Part shown: one piece after another, positions 1 to 15,334 of the stretch
Numbering within the stretch: position 1 is the stretch's first letter
How the letters are laid out: every line of letters starts with the position of its first letter
Assembly (NCBI RefSeq): GCF_026283955.1
Contig: NZ_JAPDPE010000019.1
Span: 1 to 51,454, forward strand
Reading direction: 5' to 3'
Origin: Dyella silvatica
GTDB lineage: Bacteria > Pseudomonadota > Gammaproteobacteria > Xanthomonadales > Rhodanobacteraceae
DNA length: 51,454 bases
Program-made: the position numbers and the translations under genes
Notes under the pieces: generated by a model
Seen by the model: the letters and a program-made list of their open reading frames with translations, nothing else
Told to the model about the DNA's origin: nothing
Database searches by the model: none

Positions 1-106
1 GCATGCGGAACTGCTCGTCGCGCGGGTTGGGCAAATCCGAAAGAAACAGTGTGTCTGTGACTGCCGCCGTTTTTACTCGCTTGCCCGAAGCTGCCGGCTT
101 ACTCAT
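1..106 (-). CDS. jetC: JetC, SMC/MukB-like ATPase of Wadjet (5' end only)
   Basis: Only the first 35 codons are inside the window; the gene runs off the left edge. The visible N-terminus is hydrophilic, rich in Lys and Ala, and contains no recognisable domain. Identification rests on position: its ATG overlaps the jetB stop in an ATGA arrangement (stop at 103-105, ATG at 104-106), and in Wadjet systems the gene after jetA and jetB encodes the large SMC/MukB-like ATPase that forms the DNA-loop-extruding motor. The Walker motifs and coiled coils lie outside the window, so the assignment is inferred from synteny. Confidence 0.6.
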   Translation of the reverse strand, partial: MSKPAASGKRVKTAAVTDTLFLSDLPNPRDEQFRM

Positions 107-849
107 GAATGGTCCACTTCTTCAACGCTGTCTGCCGTCTCACCGTCGTTAACAACCACGCCTTCGCGCAACTCGCGATATACCTGCCCCAGCGCTTGCA
201 CGTCTTCGGCGGAAAACAGCAGCTTCAGCACCGGGGATATTTCGTAACGCCCTTCGCTGCCGCGCAGCACCGTCAAAATGTGACTGTCGCGCATTTTCAC
301 GATGGCCGCCGCCACTCGCTTCATAAAACCGGCGCGGTCGGTGGAGAGGTTTTTCTCATATACGGACAACTCATCACTCAGCGCCTCTTCTTCCACCACC
401 GCACGGCGACCCTGCGCGTCGGCCTCGGCCAGATGCTGGCGCAGGTGCAAGAGCAAGACCGAATCGATAAAGGTCAGCGACTGCGTGCGCAGCAGCGTGG
501 GCGTATCCAGCTCGCCGGTATCGGCCTGCCGGGTAAATGCGACGCTGGCATCGCGGTCAATCACCAGTTCCAGGAACAGCTCCGCGAGGCGCATACGAAT
601 CGCGGCCTCGTTGCGCACCAGGGCCGGCCATAGCTGAGTGTGACGCTGCGCATCGATACTCGGGCCGGCCAGGAGCTGGCACAGCGCACGGCGTGCATCG
701 AGCGGCAGCGTACCGCTGTCACCGGAAAACAATTCGGTAGCTGAATCGATGGACGATTCCATCGCCCCGGTCGCAAACGCCTGCTCTTCCATGCCCTCGT
801 CTTCGTCGGCGCAGCCGTCGGTATCTGGCACGTGATCAGACCAGTTCAT
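103..849 (-). CDS. jetB: JetB, MukE-like Wadjet subunit (DUF4194)
   Basis: This 248-residue protein matches the DUF4194 family, the MukE-like accessory subunit (JetB/MksE/EptB) of Wadjet condensin-like complexes. Residues 1-45 are acidic and probably disordered. The rest is mainly helical, with a winged-helix-like segment near residues 165-215 (sequence around [12 protein letters not shown] and the following strand pair). In the family, JetB bridges the kleisin JetA and the ATPase JetC; the assembled complex recognises small circular DNA and JetD cleaves it. Its start lies inside the 3' end of jetA (14-nt overlap) and its stop overlaps the next start by 4 nt, so the three genes are translationally coupled in one operon. 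Confidence 0.85.
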   Translation of the reverse strand: MNWSDHVPDTDGCADEDEGMEEQAFATGAMESSIDSATELFSGDSGTLPLDARRALCQLLAGPSIDAQRHTQLWPALVRNEAAIRMRLAELFLELVIDRDASVAFTRQADTGELDTPTLLRTQSLTFIDSVLLLHLRQHLAEADAQGRRAVVEEEALSDELSVYEKNLSTDRAGFMKRVAAAIVKMRDSHILTVLRGSEGRYEISPVLKLLFSAEDVQALGQVYRELREGVVVNDGETADSVEEVDHS

Positions 850-2302
850 GGCTTTTTTCCTTTACGAACCACACCAAGGGAATGCGTGCGTGACGTTGTA
901 CGCCATCGCCGCCCCGCCACTGCACAGTTTCCAGACGATCATCGGCGATGACGCCGTGACGCACACCTAATGAGAGATAGCCAATCACGCTGCCCAGGCC
1001 CTGCATCGCCGGTCGCTGCATCAGCACTTCGCCGATGGACCATTGCGCCCGCTCTGCCAGCAGGTCGCGCAGATCGCGCTTCAAGCCGCGAAAATCGATT
1101 TCCGACTGCGCCACCAGATCGCCGACGCTTTCCAGCGAAATGGTGGCGGCATCGCCACGCAACACACGCCCATCGACCCGGCTGTGGCGCGGATCATGCA
1201 GCCGCCACTGCGACAGCGAACGCGCCCGGCTGCTGGTCAAGGCCAGCGTATAACCCACCGGTTGGGTCGCGCGCACGGCATCGCGCAGCTGCAAGGCCTC
1301 GCCTTGCGCCTGCTTCAGCAACTGATTCAGGCGTCGCTGTTCGAGATAGCCACGGCTTTGCACAAAGCCGCGCAAGCTGCGGGCAAAACTCTGCAACACG
1401 TCGTGCACCTGGCCGCCCCGGTCCAGCATCACACGGGTGAAGCTGCGCAGAAAGGCGCGCTCCTGCCGACTCAGCTTGCGGGCGAAGCCGCGCGCAAGTA
1501 CGGCATCGAGTGCCGTATCCAGTTGGGCGCTTTGCTCGGCATCGTTGAGTAGATTCCAGAAGGCGGTAAAACTGCGCCCGGCATCGCTTTCGCCGATGAC
1601 ATCGACGCCCTGGAACAACGCATCCAATACGTCGCCACGCTGGCCTTCGTCATCGATGATGCGCTCGCGGAAATCGCGATTGAGGCGTTCGAAGTCGTCA
1701 CGAACGCGGCGAAAGTCCTCGGCCAGGTCGTCGGCCAAGCCAATGATTTCGCGCGTGCGCTCCAGCGCGCGCTTCGACGCCAGGGTGACCACCTTGCCAG
1801 TGCTGAGCCGGGTGATTTCCTCGTCGATACGCTCACGCTCCAGCTGCAACGCAGCGATCCGCGCGGCGGGATTGGATTCGGTCTGCTCGGCCAGTTGCAT
1901 CAATTGCTGGATCACCAGCGATAGCCGGCTCTCGGTAGCGGCATGGCGCTGGGCTTCCAGGCCAGCGACAAAGCGGATCGCCTGGGCGGCCTGGGTCGAT
2001 AGCTCGTATTCCTCTTCGCTGGCGCCCTCGGGCAGGCGGCGCTCCAGATACCCTTGCGACAACCATTCGGCCACATAGGCCTGGGCCTGTCGCAGCAAGC
2101 GCGCGGGCTGCGCGGCATTGAGCAGATCCAGTTCGTGCTGCAGCCGCTCATGCAGGACCGACGCCGGCAATCGCCGCGTCTCATCCATCAGCAAGGTCTG
2201 CAAGACACCGATCATCTCGGGCGCGTGGTCTGCCGCGAGCAGTCTCCACAAGGCCTGCTCGCGCAGGCGCGCATACGTAGCAATACGAACAGCTGCCTTC
2301 AT
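836..2302 (-). CDS. jetA: JetA, MukF-like kleisin of Wadjet (DUF3375)
   Basis: A DUF3375-family protein, the kleisin subunit (JetA/MksF/EptA) of Wadjet. The opening segment [21 protein letters not shown] is the typical N-terminal signature of the family; long helices follow, with a probable coiled coil around residues 150-230, and a C-terminal winged-helix region ends the protein. The open frame extends upstream to 2452, but the extra 50 residues are Ala/Pro/Thr-rich and unlike the family. The internal ATG at 2302 gives 488 residues, about the usual length, so I prefer it. Only a weak AGGA lies upstream of that ATG, so the start is not proven. It is first in the operon. JetA is thought to clamp the ATPase heads and entrap DNA. 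Confidence 0.85.
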   Translation of the reverse strand: MKAAVRIATYARLREQALWRLLAADHAPEMIGVLQTLLMDETRRLPASVLHERLQHELDLLNAAQPARLLRQAQAYVAEWLSQGYLERRLPEGASEEEYELSTQAAQAIRFVAGLEAQRHAATESRLSLVIQQLMQLAEQTESNPAARIAALQLERERIDEEITRLSTGKVVTLASKRALERTREIIGLADDLAEDFRRVRDDFERLNRDFRERIIDDEGQRGDVLDALFQGVDVIGESDAGRSFTAFWNLLNDAEQSAQLDTALDAVLARGFARKLSRQERAFLRSFTRVMLDRGGQVHDVLQSFARSLRGFVQSRGYLEQRRLNQLLKQAQGEALQLRDAVRATQPVGYTLALTSSRARSLSQWRLHDPRHSRVDGRVLRGDAATISLESVGDLVAQSEIDFRGLKRDLRDLLAERAQWSIGEVLMQRPAMQGLGSVIGYLSLGVRHGVIADDRLETVQWRGGDGVQRHARIPLVWFVKEKSHELV

Positions 2303-2592
2303 GGCGCGATCAATCAGTCCTGCCGACTCTAGGGGGCGCGATTGTAACGGGTCGGCCTGACCCGCGTACGTTATTGCGCCCGGCGCGGCGGGCGTGGCTG
2401 TCGTTTTCGGCCTAGGAGCTTCAGTGACGAGTGTTTGTGTCCCCGAACACAAATGACGTGACTCGGATCAGATCGCTCAGGTGGCGTTAATAATTCGGCG
2501 ATCCGCGACGATAGAAAGTTACGAAGTTCATCGCAATTAACCTCCCGCGCCGCCGTTGAATCGCAATTAATCCGTTTGCAATCACTTATATC

Positions 2593-2626
2593 TCACATAT
2601 ATCGCAATTAATTACGATATATGTGA
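2593..2626. repeat. 12-bp-arm inverted repeat, candidate operator
   Basis: Arms TCACATATATCG and CGATATATGTGA are exact reverse complements around a 10-nt AT-only centre apart from its first base (CAATTAATTA). The third TCGCAATTAA copy straddles the left arm and the centre. It lies about 315-345 bp upstream of the receptor start. There is no T-tract after the arms, so an operator is likelier than a terminator. Confidence 0.6.
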
Positions 2627-2810
2627 CTAAGCAAAAACCGCGCCGAAGATTTTCCCATCATTATTTCTTACCGCCCCGATAACCATTGTGTAACATTTCT
2701 GTGTGCCGTAACGTCGATATCTCAGTTTCATCGGCAACAATCTGCCGACGACTAGTAAGTTCATTCGTCAGTACTGGGGAGTATTTGCGGTGATACAAGC
2801 GCCTTCCGTC

Positions 2811-2828
2811 GTTACGGAGCCGTAACGG
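2811..2828. repeat. Compact palindrome CGTTACGG-AG-CCGTAACG
   Basis: The 8-bp arms are perfect around a 2-nt centre, 112-129 bp upstream of the receptor ATG. One further CCGTAACG half-site sits at 2706-2713. The size and spacing resemble a site for a dimeric repressor or activator. No regulator gene is next to it, so the factor is unknown. Confidence 0.5.
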
Positions 2829-2939
2829 CGCGGTGAACTGGGGATTAGGTCTTTTAAACACAGATGCAGCTTTTGCTGCGCGTCGGTCATGGATGGCGAC
2901 CCCCTCCATGCACGATCCATTTGAGGGAGGGCTGGGTTA

Positions 2940-5900
2940 ATGACGTTTCAAAATCGCAAGTCTCAAAATCGCATGCCGATGAACCATCGCAAGATGGCAT
3001 TTGCCATCACCTTTGCACTTGGCATGGGATGCGGCGGCGTGGCCATGGCGCAAAGCACTGTAGGTACGGTTTACGGTACGGCCGACGCAGGCGCGCAGGT
3101 CGAAGTGCTTAACCTGGGTAGCGGCCAGACCCGTACGATTCCTGTCGGCAGCGACGGCAAGTTCAATGTAAACGCGCTGCAACCCGGCAACTACCGCATT
3201 AACGTCACCGCCAAGGGCCAGACCACCAGCCGCGAAGTCCGCGTCGTCGCCGGCCAGGGCTTTAACCTCGACCTTGCCACTGCCACCGCCGCCAACGCTG
3301 CCGCCGCCAAAGAGCTAGGCACGATCAACGTCGCGGCCAATGCGCTACCGGCGATCGATATTTCTTCGGTGCAGTCCACCACGGTGCTGACCTCCGAGCA
3401 GATGAAAAGTCTGCCGATTGCCCGTAACCAGACCTCGGTCGCCTTGCTCGCACCCGGCGCCTCCAAGGGCGACAGCGCGTTTGGCAACCTGGCCTCGATC
3501 GGCGGCGCATCCGTCGCCGAGAACAGCTACTACGTCAACGGCTTCAACGTCACCAACCTCTATCAAAGCTTGACCTACGCCCAGGTGCCGTTCGAGGCGA
3601 TCGATCAGCAGGAAGTACAAAGCGGCGGCTACGGTGCCGAATACGGCAACTCCACCGGCGGCGTGATCTCGGTACTGACCAAGCGCGGTACCAATGAGTG
3701 GAAGGGTGGCGTCGACTACACCTGGAACCCGGCCTCGCTGCAAGCCAGCCAGCCGAACGTTTATCTCAAGAACGGCACGCTGTATCAAAACAACACCGGC
3801 AATCGCAATTGGAGCGTCGGTAACATCGCCAACGCCGGCCCTGCCGGCGGTGGCGGCGGTAATGCCACCGACTTCGGCACCCGCTGGAACGCCTGGTTGG
3901 GCGGCCCGCTGATCAAAGATAAATTGTTTATCTTCATGTTGGCAGGCGGCACTCGCACCACCGATCAAAATTACGGGCTAGTGCAGAACGCGGGCACGGG
4001 TGGCTATAACCACGACAAGAGCACCCAGCCGAACTACATGGTGAAGCTGGACTGGAACATCAACGACAGCAATATCCTTGAATTCACGGGCTTCAATGAT
4101 TCCCGTAAAAACACCACGACCGTTTCCGACTTCAATTACGACGCGCACGGCAATCCGTACCACTACAATTATCTCGGCCAGGTCTACACCAAGAATGGCG
4201 GCAATACCGACATCCTGAAGTACACCAACTACGTCACCGATAATTTCACCATCACGGCGCAGTACGGCAAAAGCGTCAATAACCGCAATTTCGTGGCGAC
4301 CACAGCCAATGGCACGGTCGAGACGTATAACGGTGATATCCATAACGCAGCGAACAGCCCTGGCTGTCCAGCGATTGCCGACAATCGTTCGGTGGTAACC
4401 AGCGGCCAGGTGGTCTCATATCCATCGTGCAGCTTTGCCGGCACGCTTGGCTTGGCCAACGCGCAGGACTCCAACAAGTCCGGCCGTATCGATTTTGAAT
4501 ACAAGCTGGGTGATCACGACCTCACCGCCGGCTGGTCGCACACCAAGTTCACTGCGATCAATGGCCAGGCCTCTGAGGGCGGCGCACTTTATACGTACAG
4601 CTCGATCCCGAACACCACGATCGACCCCAATACGGGTGCCACCATTACCGTCCTGGGCCATAACCCGACCGCCGCACCGGCTGACAACATCGTTCAACAG
4701 CAGATTTTCGCCACCGGCGGCAAGCTTGGCGTCACGCAGAAGTCTTACTACGTGCAGGACCGCTGGCAGGTCACGCATGACTTGATGGTACGTATTGGTG
4801 TCCGCAATGACGGCTTCAACAATACCAATGCCTCGGGCCAAAGCTATATCAATCAGGTTCACAGCTGGCAGCCTCGCCTTGGCTTCTCGTGGGACGTGCA
4901 CGGTGACTCCTCGCTCAAGGTCTACGGCAGTGCTGGCGACTACTCGCTGCCGCTGACCGCCGAGGTGGCCTTGCGTGGCGCATCGTCGTCGATCTTCAGC
5001 ACGCAGAACTTCAGCTATACCGGCGTCAATCCCGTCACCGGCGCACCGATCGGGCTTGGTCCGCTACCGCCGGCCTTTGCGGCTGCCTTCCCATCTCAAG
5101 TCGGCCTGAACTACTTCAACGGCGAAACCGGCTCGACGCCCAACCCGCATGCCTCGGCGGCAACCAATCTGCGCCCGTTCAAGCAGCGTGAGTTCATCCT
5201 CGGCGCACAGCAGCAAGTGGCTGACTGGACCTTCGGCGTCAAAGGCACCTATCGCAAAGTCATCAACGGCACCGACGACTCTTGCGATGTGCGTCCGATC
5301 TACGCTTATGCCAATGCGACGTACGGCACCAATCTGCCAACCAATCAGTTGGGACCGGTAAGCTCGAATATTCCGGGCGGCTGCTTTATTTTCAATCCTG
5401 GCAGCGGCGTCACCTTGAACTTCCCGCTGGATGCCAGCGGCAAGACCTACCCGATCAAGCTGAGTGCGGCACAGATCGGCGAGCCGGCGTACAAGCGTGA
5501 CTACGAGGCACTGGAACTCACCGCTGAGCGCGCCTTCGATAATCGCTTCTACGTCAAGGCCTCGTATGTGTGGGCGAGAGAATGGGGCAACACCGAAGGT
5601 CTGGTGAACTCCAACAATAAGCAGAGCGATACCGGCACCTCGTTCCTGTTCGACTATCCGGAACTGATGCAGGGTACCAACGGCTACCTGCCCAATGATC
5701 ACCGCAACACCTTCAAGCTGTATGGCGCATGGCAGATCACGCCAGAGTGGCTGGTGGGTGCCAACGGTATCTTCCAGACCGGCGGTCCGGTGGACTGCTA
5801 TGGTTTGAACCCGGTGAACAACAACATCGTCGGCGGCTACGGCAATACCTACTTGTACTGCAACGGCCGGGTCGTTACCCAGGGTTCGGCCGGCCGTACG

Positions 5901-6134
5901 CCGAACTATTGGAGCCTCGACTTGAACGCGGCCTACAAGCCGTCGTGGGCCAAAGGCGTGACCTTGCAGGCCAACGTGTTCAACGTGTTCAACCGACACT
6001 CCGTCACGTCGGTGAACCAGCAAGGCCAGGATCAGAACGGTGCTTCACTGGCCGGCAGCAGCTACCAGATTCCGACCAGCTTCCAGACCCCGCGTTACGT
6101 GCAGCTCAGTGCCGAGTACGATTTCTCGCTCTGA
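2940..6134 (+). CDS. Oar-type TonB-dependent outer-membrane receptor
   Basis: A 1064-residue outer-membrane transporter. Residues 1-37 form a signal peptide with likely cleavage after VAMA. Residues about 40-105 form a carboxypeptidase-like regulatory (beta-sandwich) domain, followed by a plug (about 135-245, including the SGGYGAEYGNSTGGVISV strand region) and a long beta-barrel ending YDFSL. An N-terminal regulatory domain before the plug is characteristic of the Oar-like subfamily common in Xanthomonadales; the substrate cannot be read from sequence. A strong AGGGAGG lies 9 nt before the ATG at 2940, which favours this start over internal Met codons at residues 12 and 14. It is monocistronic, with its own upstream region and a strong terminator at 6153-6190. 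Confidence 0.9.
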   Translation: MTFQNRKSQNRMPMNHRKMAFAITFALGMGCGGVAMAQSTVGTVYGTADAGAQVEVLNLGSGQTRTIPVGSDGKFNVNALQPGNYRINVTAKGQTTSREVRVVAGQGFNLDLATATAANAAAAKELGTINVAANALPAIDISSVQSTTVLTSEQMKSLPIARNQTSVALLAPGASKGDSAFGNLASIGGASVAENSYYVNGFNVTNLYQSLTYAQVPFEAIDQQEVQSGGYGAEYGNSTGGVISVLTKRGTNEWKGGVDYTWNPASLQASQPNVYLKNGTLYQNNTGNRNWSVGNIANAGPAGGGGGNATDFGTRWNAWLGGPLIKDKLFIFMLAGGTRTTDQNYGLVQNAGTGGYNHDKSTQPNYMVKLDWNINDSNILEFTGFNDSRKNTTTVSDFNYDAHGNPYHYNYLGQVYTKNGGNTDILKYTNYVTDNFTITAQYGKSVNNRNFVATTANGTVETYNGDIHNAANSPGCPAIADNRSVVTSGQVVSYPSCSFAGTLGLANAQDSNKSGRIDFEYKLGDHDLTAGWSHTKFTAINGQASEGGALYTYSSIPNTTIDPNTGATITVLGHNPTAAPADNIVQQQIFATGGKLGVTQKSYYVQDRWQVTHDLMVRIGVRNDGFNNTNASGQSYINQVHSWQPRLGFSWDVHGDSSLKVYGSAGDYSLPLTAEVALRGASSSIFSTQNFSYTGVNPVTGAPIGLGPLPPAFAAAFPSQVGLNYFNGETGSTPNPHASAATNLRPFKQREFILGAQQQVADWTFGVKGTYRKVINGTDDSCDVRPIYAYANATYGTNLPTNQLGPVSSNIPGGCFIFNPGSGVTLNFPLDASGKTYPIKLSAAQIGEPAYKRDYEALELTAERAFDNRFYVKASYVWAREWGNTEGLVNSNNKQSDTGTSFLFDYPELMQGTNGYLPNDHRNTFKLYGAWQITPEWLVGANGIFQTGGPVDCYGLNPVNNNIVGGYGNTYLYCNGRVVTQGSAGRTPNYWSLDLNAAYKPSWAKGVTLQANVFNVFNRHSVTSVNQQGQDQNGASLAGSSYQIPTSFQTPRYVQLSAEYDFSL

Positions 6135-6152
6135 TAGTTAGCTTAGCTAGAC

Positions 6153-6190
6153 AAAAACGCCACCGCGTAACTCCGCGGTGGCGTTTTTTT
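6153..6190. terminator. Bidirectional intrinsic terminator
   Basis: A 10-bp perfect stem CGCCACCGCG/CGCGGTGGCG (6158-6167 and 6174-6183) with loop TAACTC is followed by seven T and preceded by five A. It can therefore stop both the receptor transcript from the left and the gltBD transcript from the right. Confidence 0.9.
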
Positions 6191-6258
6191 GGCTTGTTGA
6201 AAAGCCTTTTTGCTAGATGCCCTCGGCTACAGAAAAAGAGGGCCTGAGGATCACGCCA

Positions 6259-12191
<5,933 letters not shown>

Positions 12192-12445
12192 CATGCCTCC
12201 CCGGCGGATGGTTTGCTGGGCGCGCGTAGCCGCTGACGCCAAGGCACCATCGTCACACGCGAGAGAGTGAGTGCTGACTAAAACACACTTGCTGCGTCGC
12301 GTCAAAGCGGTCTGGACGTCCAAACGCATTGGTATCGAACGCAACTATTTTTTTGCACTGACCTCCGCGGGAGGCCTGGTTGCCGGCGGCGCCGGTGCAA
12401 GCTCGGCGGGATGGGTCGGAATGCCTGACTAGCGCAAGCTTTCGA

Positions 12446-12481
12446 CACTTCTCTGCCCTCGCATGGAAGGGGACAGAAGTG
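12446..12481. other. Imperfect hairpin upstream of gltB
   Basis: CACTTCT (12446-12452) and AGAAGTG (12475-12481) form a perfect outer stem with partly paired C/G-rich interior sequence. It lies between the gltB start and the terminator of the next receptor gene, about 250 bp upstream of gltB. It could be leader RNA structure or chance. Confidence 0.25.
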
Positions 12482-12485
12482 GAGA

Positions 12486-12518
12486 TAAAAACGGCGCGCC
12501 GATCACTCGGCGCGCCGT
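12486..12518 (-). terminator. Intrinsic terminator of the second receptor gene
   Basis: On the minus strand a 12-bp perfect stem, ACGGCGCGCCGA/TCGGCGCGCCGT (12491-12502 and 12507-12518) with a 4-nt loop, is followed by a run of T (A on the plus strand at 12487-12491). It lies 24 nt past the stop codon of the receptor gene. Confidence 0.9.
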
Positions 12519-12541
12519 GAGTTAACGCAACACGGACAAAC

Positions 12542-15334
12542 TTAGAACTTGACCTTCACACCCAGGTTGTAGAACCGGCCGACGAGACCGTTCTGCGCCC
12601 AGGTCGGGTTGTAGTTGACCCCGGCGTAGTCCGCCTGATCCAGCGGCGGCTTTTTGTCGAACGCGTTCATGATCGAACCGGTAATGCTGATGTGATCGTT
12701 GATCGCATAACTGCCGGTCAGGTCAAAGTAGGTAAACGATCCGACTTTGCAGCTAAGCGGCAGCACCGACAGGCAAGCACCGTTCGACAGCTGATCCAGG
12801 GCGACGTTACGCATACCACTGGTGTAGTACAGCGTGCCGGTGACGGTTACCGGACCCCACATGATCGTGTTGGCCCATGAGCCGCGAGTACGCGGGGTAC
12901 CTGCACCCGACGAAAGCGCGTAGGGGCCATGGGTACCGACAAACTGCTGCCGGGTGCCATCGGGCAGGGTCAGCGCCCAGCTGAAGATCTGGGTGCCACC
13001 TAGTTCACTGGTGTAGTGAATATTGTTGGCGAAATCGAAGCGGGCCTGGATATCCACATCGATACCGGTGGTCTTCTGCTCGGCGGCATTGACGAAGGCC
13101 GTATCGACTTCAGCCGGACGCGGCAAGGCATTCGGGAAAGCCGGGTCGGGCAGGTCAGCAATGACCTTCACCCCTGGCGGGTTCGGGATACCAGCGAAGT
13201 AGTTAGCCAAGGCCGGACCGGTCTGGCCGGGAACAATCACGTTGGTCTTCTTGATGCTGTAGTAGTCGACCGACGCGCTCAGCCAGCTGGTCGGCTGCAA
13301 CACGATACCCAGGGTGAAGTTGGTCGCCTTTTCCGGCCTGATGTTGGGATTGGCTACGGTAGCCTGGGCCAACGCGTACGGCTGGGTATAGCCGTTGTTA
13401 TTGTGCGCCGCCAAGAAGGCCGGATCGGTGATCTGCAACGTGGTGAAGCCGGTGCTCGAGCTGGAGCCGTTCTCCGAGAAGCTCGGTGCGCGAATGCCCT
13501 TCGAGTACGTACCGCGCAGCGCCACCCAGTCAAACGGCTTGTATTTGAAACCGACCTTGGGCGTGAAGCCATTGCCGATATCGCTGTAGTGGTCAAAGCG
13601 ACCCGACAGGTCCAGTTCCAACGACTGCAGCAGCGGAGCATTGAACTCGAAGTAGGCGGCCGACACATCACGGCTACCCTTGGTGACCGCATTGCCAAAG
13701 CCCTGAGTCACATTACCCGGATTCAGGAAGGGATCGTTCTGCGCTTCATGACGGAACTGAGCACCCAAGGCCATACCCAGTGCGCCGCCCTCCAAATCCC
13801 ATAGCTGGCGATTGGCGGACAGGTCCAACGAATCCAGATCCGAGGTCGAGGTCTTGCTGTAATCCGGAGCGATCGCCTTGCGCACCGCGTTGCTGTTCAG
13901 GCCCGGATAGAGAAAGTTGTAGCTGCCGGTGTTGATCGCGTTGATCAAGGCGGGGTAATTGATCGCACCATAGCGCATGGTGTCGACCCAGGTGTGGTTG
14001 ATGACAGCCGTGGCATCCCAATTCCATTGGTCGAATGAACCGGTCACCCCGCCAACCATGCGGGCGTTGTGGTTATTCAAATTGGTGCCGCCCGGAATAT
14101 CGCCGAACGCGTAGTTGATCAGTGCGTACTGACCCGGGAAGGGGTTGTACGGACTGTTCGGCGGCAACGCGATGTTATTCGTGTTAGTCGGGATGCCATT
14201 CTGGATTTGCGCCGGTGCCGCGACGACTCTCGTTTTGGCCTCGAAATAACTGGCCGACATATAAGCCGTGGTGGTGTCATTGAGCTTGACGGTGAAGCGG
14301 CCATACAAGCCGCCCTGCTCCATCGCCGGCTGCACTTGGCCGTATTGCGATACAAAATTTTCGGAGCAATAGCTGCCGGGATTAGCCGGATCGTTAGTGA
14401 CCAGATTGCCCTTGGGACCGCAGCCACCCGGGGCCAATACTTGCGATACCCCACCAGGAACCGGCGACACACCGTTGACAAAATTACCGCTGCCACCTGG
14501 GGTCAACTGACCCGGAGTCACCGTGCCGTAGATCGAACCGGAGTTCTGACTGGGCTGGCCGCCGATCGAGTTGGGGCCGCCGATCGAACTCAGGTTGTTG
14601 GTGTTGAACGGGAAGCCGCGTTGACGCACATTGATCGGGTTGTCCTTCTGATACTGCACGGCAACGTAGGCGTTATAGCGATCGGTCTGCAGATCGCCGC
14701 CACCGGCAATCAAGGTCGCCTTGCGCGTGAAACCGCCGCCATGCTGCGAGGTGCCGATATCGGCGGTAGCTTCGACGCCATGATAGTTCGGCTTGAGGAT
14801 GACGTTGACCACGCCGGCGATCGCATCGGCGCCGTATAGCGATGAAGCGCCGTCTTTCAGCACTTCGATGCGGTCAACGGCAGCCAGCGGAATCGTGTTC
14901 AGATCGACGAACGAGCGAATGCCGTCATCGGATATCGCATAGTTGGCGCTACGGTGCCCGTCGATCAGCACCAGGGTGGAGTTGACGGTCAAACCGCGCA
15001 AGGCCACACCGGAAGCGCCTGCCGCAAAGCCGGCGGTAAATGAATTAGGAATCGAGCCGCTGTTATCCGCTGAGAGTGTGCGCACCACATCGGCAATCGT
15101 GGTGAGGCCGCTGCGCTGAATCTGTGCAGCTGAAATAACCGTCACCGGTGAAGGTGTTTCCACGTCAACGCGCGGAATCGCCGAACCCGTCACCGTAATG
15201 GTTTGCAATTGCTTGGCTTGTTGCTCTTGCGGTGCTGGGGACGACTGCGCCGGGGTGCTTTGTGCCAATGTCACACCGGAAATGGGGGCAAGCAAAAGTC
15301 CTGCGATGGTCAAAGCAAGTTTGTTGCGCTTCAT
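12542..15334 (-). CDS. TonB-dependent outer-membrane receptor
   Basis: A 930-residue receptor. The signal peptide ends near residue 24 (VTLA/QS). A TonB-box-like stretch QTITVTGSAI lies at about 43-52, then the plug (about 55-180, with VEVLKDGASSLYGADAIAGVVNV-type strands) and the barrel, ending with a C-terminal Phe. Architecture and the LRGLTVNSTLVLIDGHR segment fit the large TonB-receptor clade that Xanthomonadales use for carbohydrates, peptides and other nutrients; the ligand is unknown. GAGAGGG lies 8 nt before the ATG. It is monocistronic, with its own 500-bp upstream region and a strong terminator at 12486-12518. Confidence 0.9.
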   Translation of the reverse strand: MKRNKLALTIAGLLLAPISGVTLAQSTPAQSSPAPQEQQAKQLQTITVTGSAIPRVDVETPSPVTVISAAQIQRSGLTTIADVVRTLSADNSGSIPNSFTAGFAAGASGVALRGLTVNSTLVLIDGHRSANYAISDDGIRSFVDLNTIPLAAVDRIEVLKDGASSLYGADAIAGVVNVILKPNYHGVEATADIGTSQHGGGFTRKATLIAGGGDLQTDRYNAYVAVQYQKDNPINVRQRGFPFNTNNLSSIGGPNSIGGQPSQNSGSIYGTVTPGQLTPGGSGNFVNGVSPVPGGVSQVLAPGGCGPKGNLVTNDPANPGSYCSENFVSQYGQVQPAMEQGGLYGRFTVKLNDTTTAYMSASYFEAKTRVVAAPAQIQNGIPTNTNNIALPPNSPYNPFPGQYALINYAFGDIPGGTNLNNHNARMVGGVTGSFDQWNWDATAVINHTWVDTMRYGAINYPALINAINTGSYNFLYPGLNSNAVRKAIAPDYSKTSTSDLDSLDLSANRQLWDLEGGALGMALGAQFRHEAQNDPFLNPGNVTQGFGNAVTKGSRDVSAAYFEFNAPLLQSLELDLSGRFDHYSDIGNGFTPKVGFKYKPFDWVALRGTYSKGIRAPSFSENGSSSSTGFTTLQITDPAFLAAHNNNGYTQPYALAQATVANPNIRPEKATNFTLGIVLQPTSWLSASVDYYSIKKTNVIVPGQTGPALANYFAGIPNPPGVKVIADLPDPAFPNALPRPAEVDTAFVNAAEQKTTGIDVDIQARFDFANNIHYTSELGGTQIFSWALTLPDGTRQQFVGTHGPYALSSGAGTPRTRGSWANTIMWGPVTVTGTLYYTSGMRNVALDQLSNGACLSVLPLSCKVGSFTYFDLTGSYAINDHISITGSIMNAFDKKPPLDQADYAGVNYNPTWAQNGLVGRFYNLGVKVKF

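Larger units (their letters stand above)
2453..2939. promoter_or_regulatory. Repeat-rich upstream region of the Oar-type receptor
   Basis: This gene-free stretch is markedly AT-richer than its surroundings. It holds three direct copies of TCGCAATTAA (2531-2540, 2561-2570, 2602-2611). The last lies within a 12-bp-arm inverted repeat (TCACATATATCG at 2593-2604 and CGATATATGTGA at 2615-2626). A second, compact palindrome is CGTTACGG-AG-CCGTAACG at 2811-2828, with a lone CCGTAACG at 2706-2713. Either or both could be operators for the receptor gene that starts at 2940. I see no convincing -35/-10 pair. The region also separates the jet operon, which reads leftward, from the receptor gene. Confidence 0.6.

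Noticed and set aside
2303-2452. Upstream extension of jetA by 50 codons
   Set aside because: Composition is low-complexity Ala/Pro/Thr, does not match the family start, and the 488-residue form has the usual length.
2661-2909. 82-residue minus-strand open frame before the first receptor
   Set aside because: No family likeness or ribosome site; it covers the candidate operators of the receptor gene.
12195-12344. Upstream extension of gltB to 12344
   Set aside because: GGGGAGG directly precedes the ATG ATG at 12194/12191, and the extra residues show no conserved feature.
14069-14839. Plus-strand 256-residue open frame inside the second receptor gene
   Set aside because: Antisense shadow of the receptor; no recognisable domain or ribosome site.
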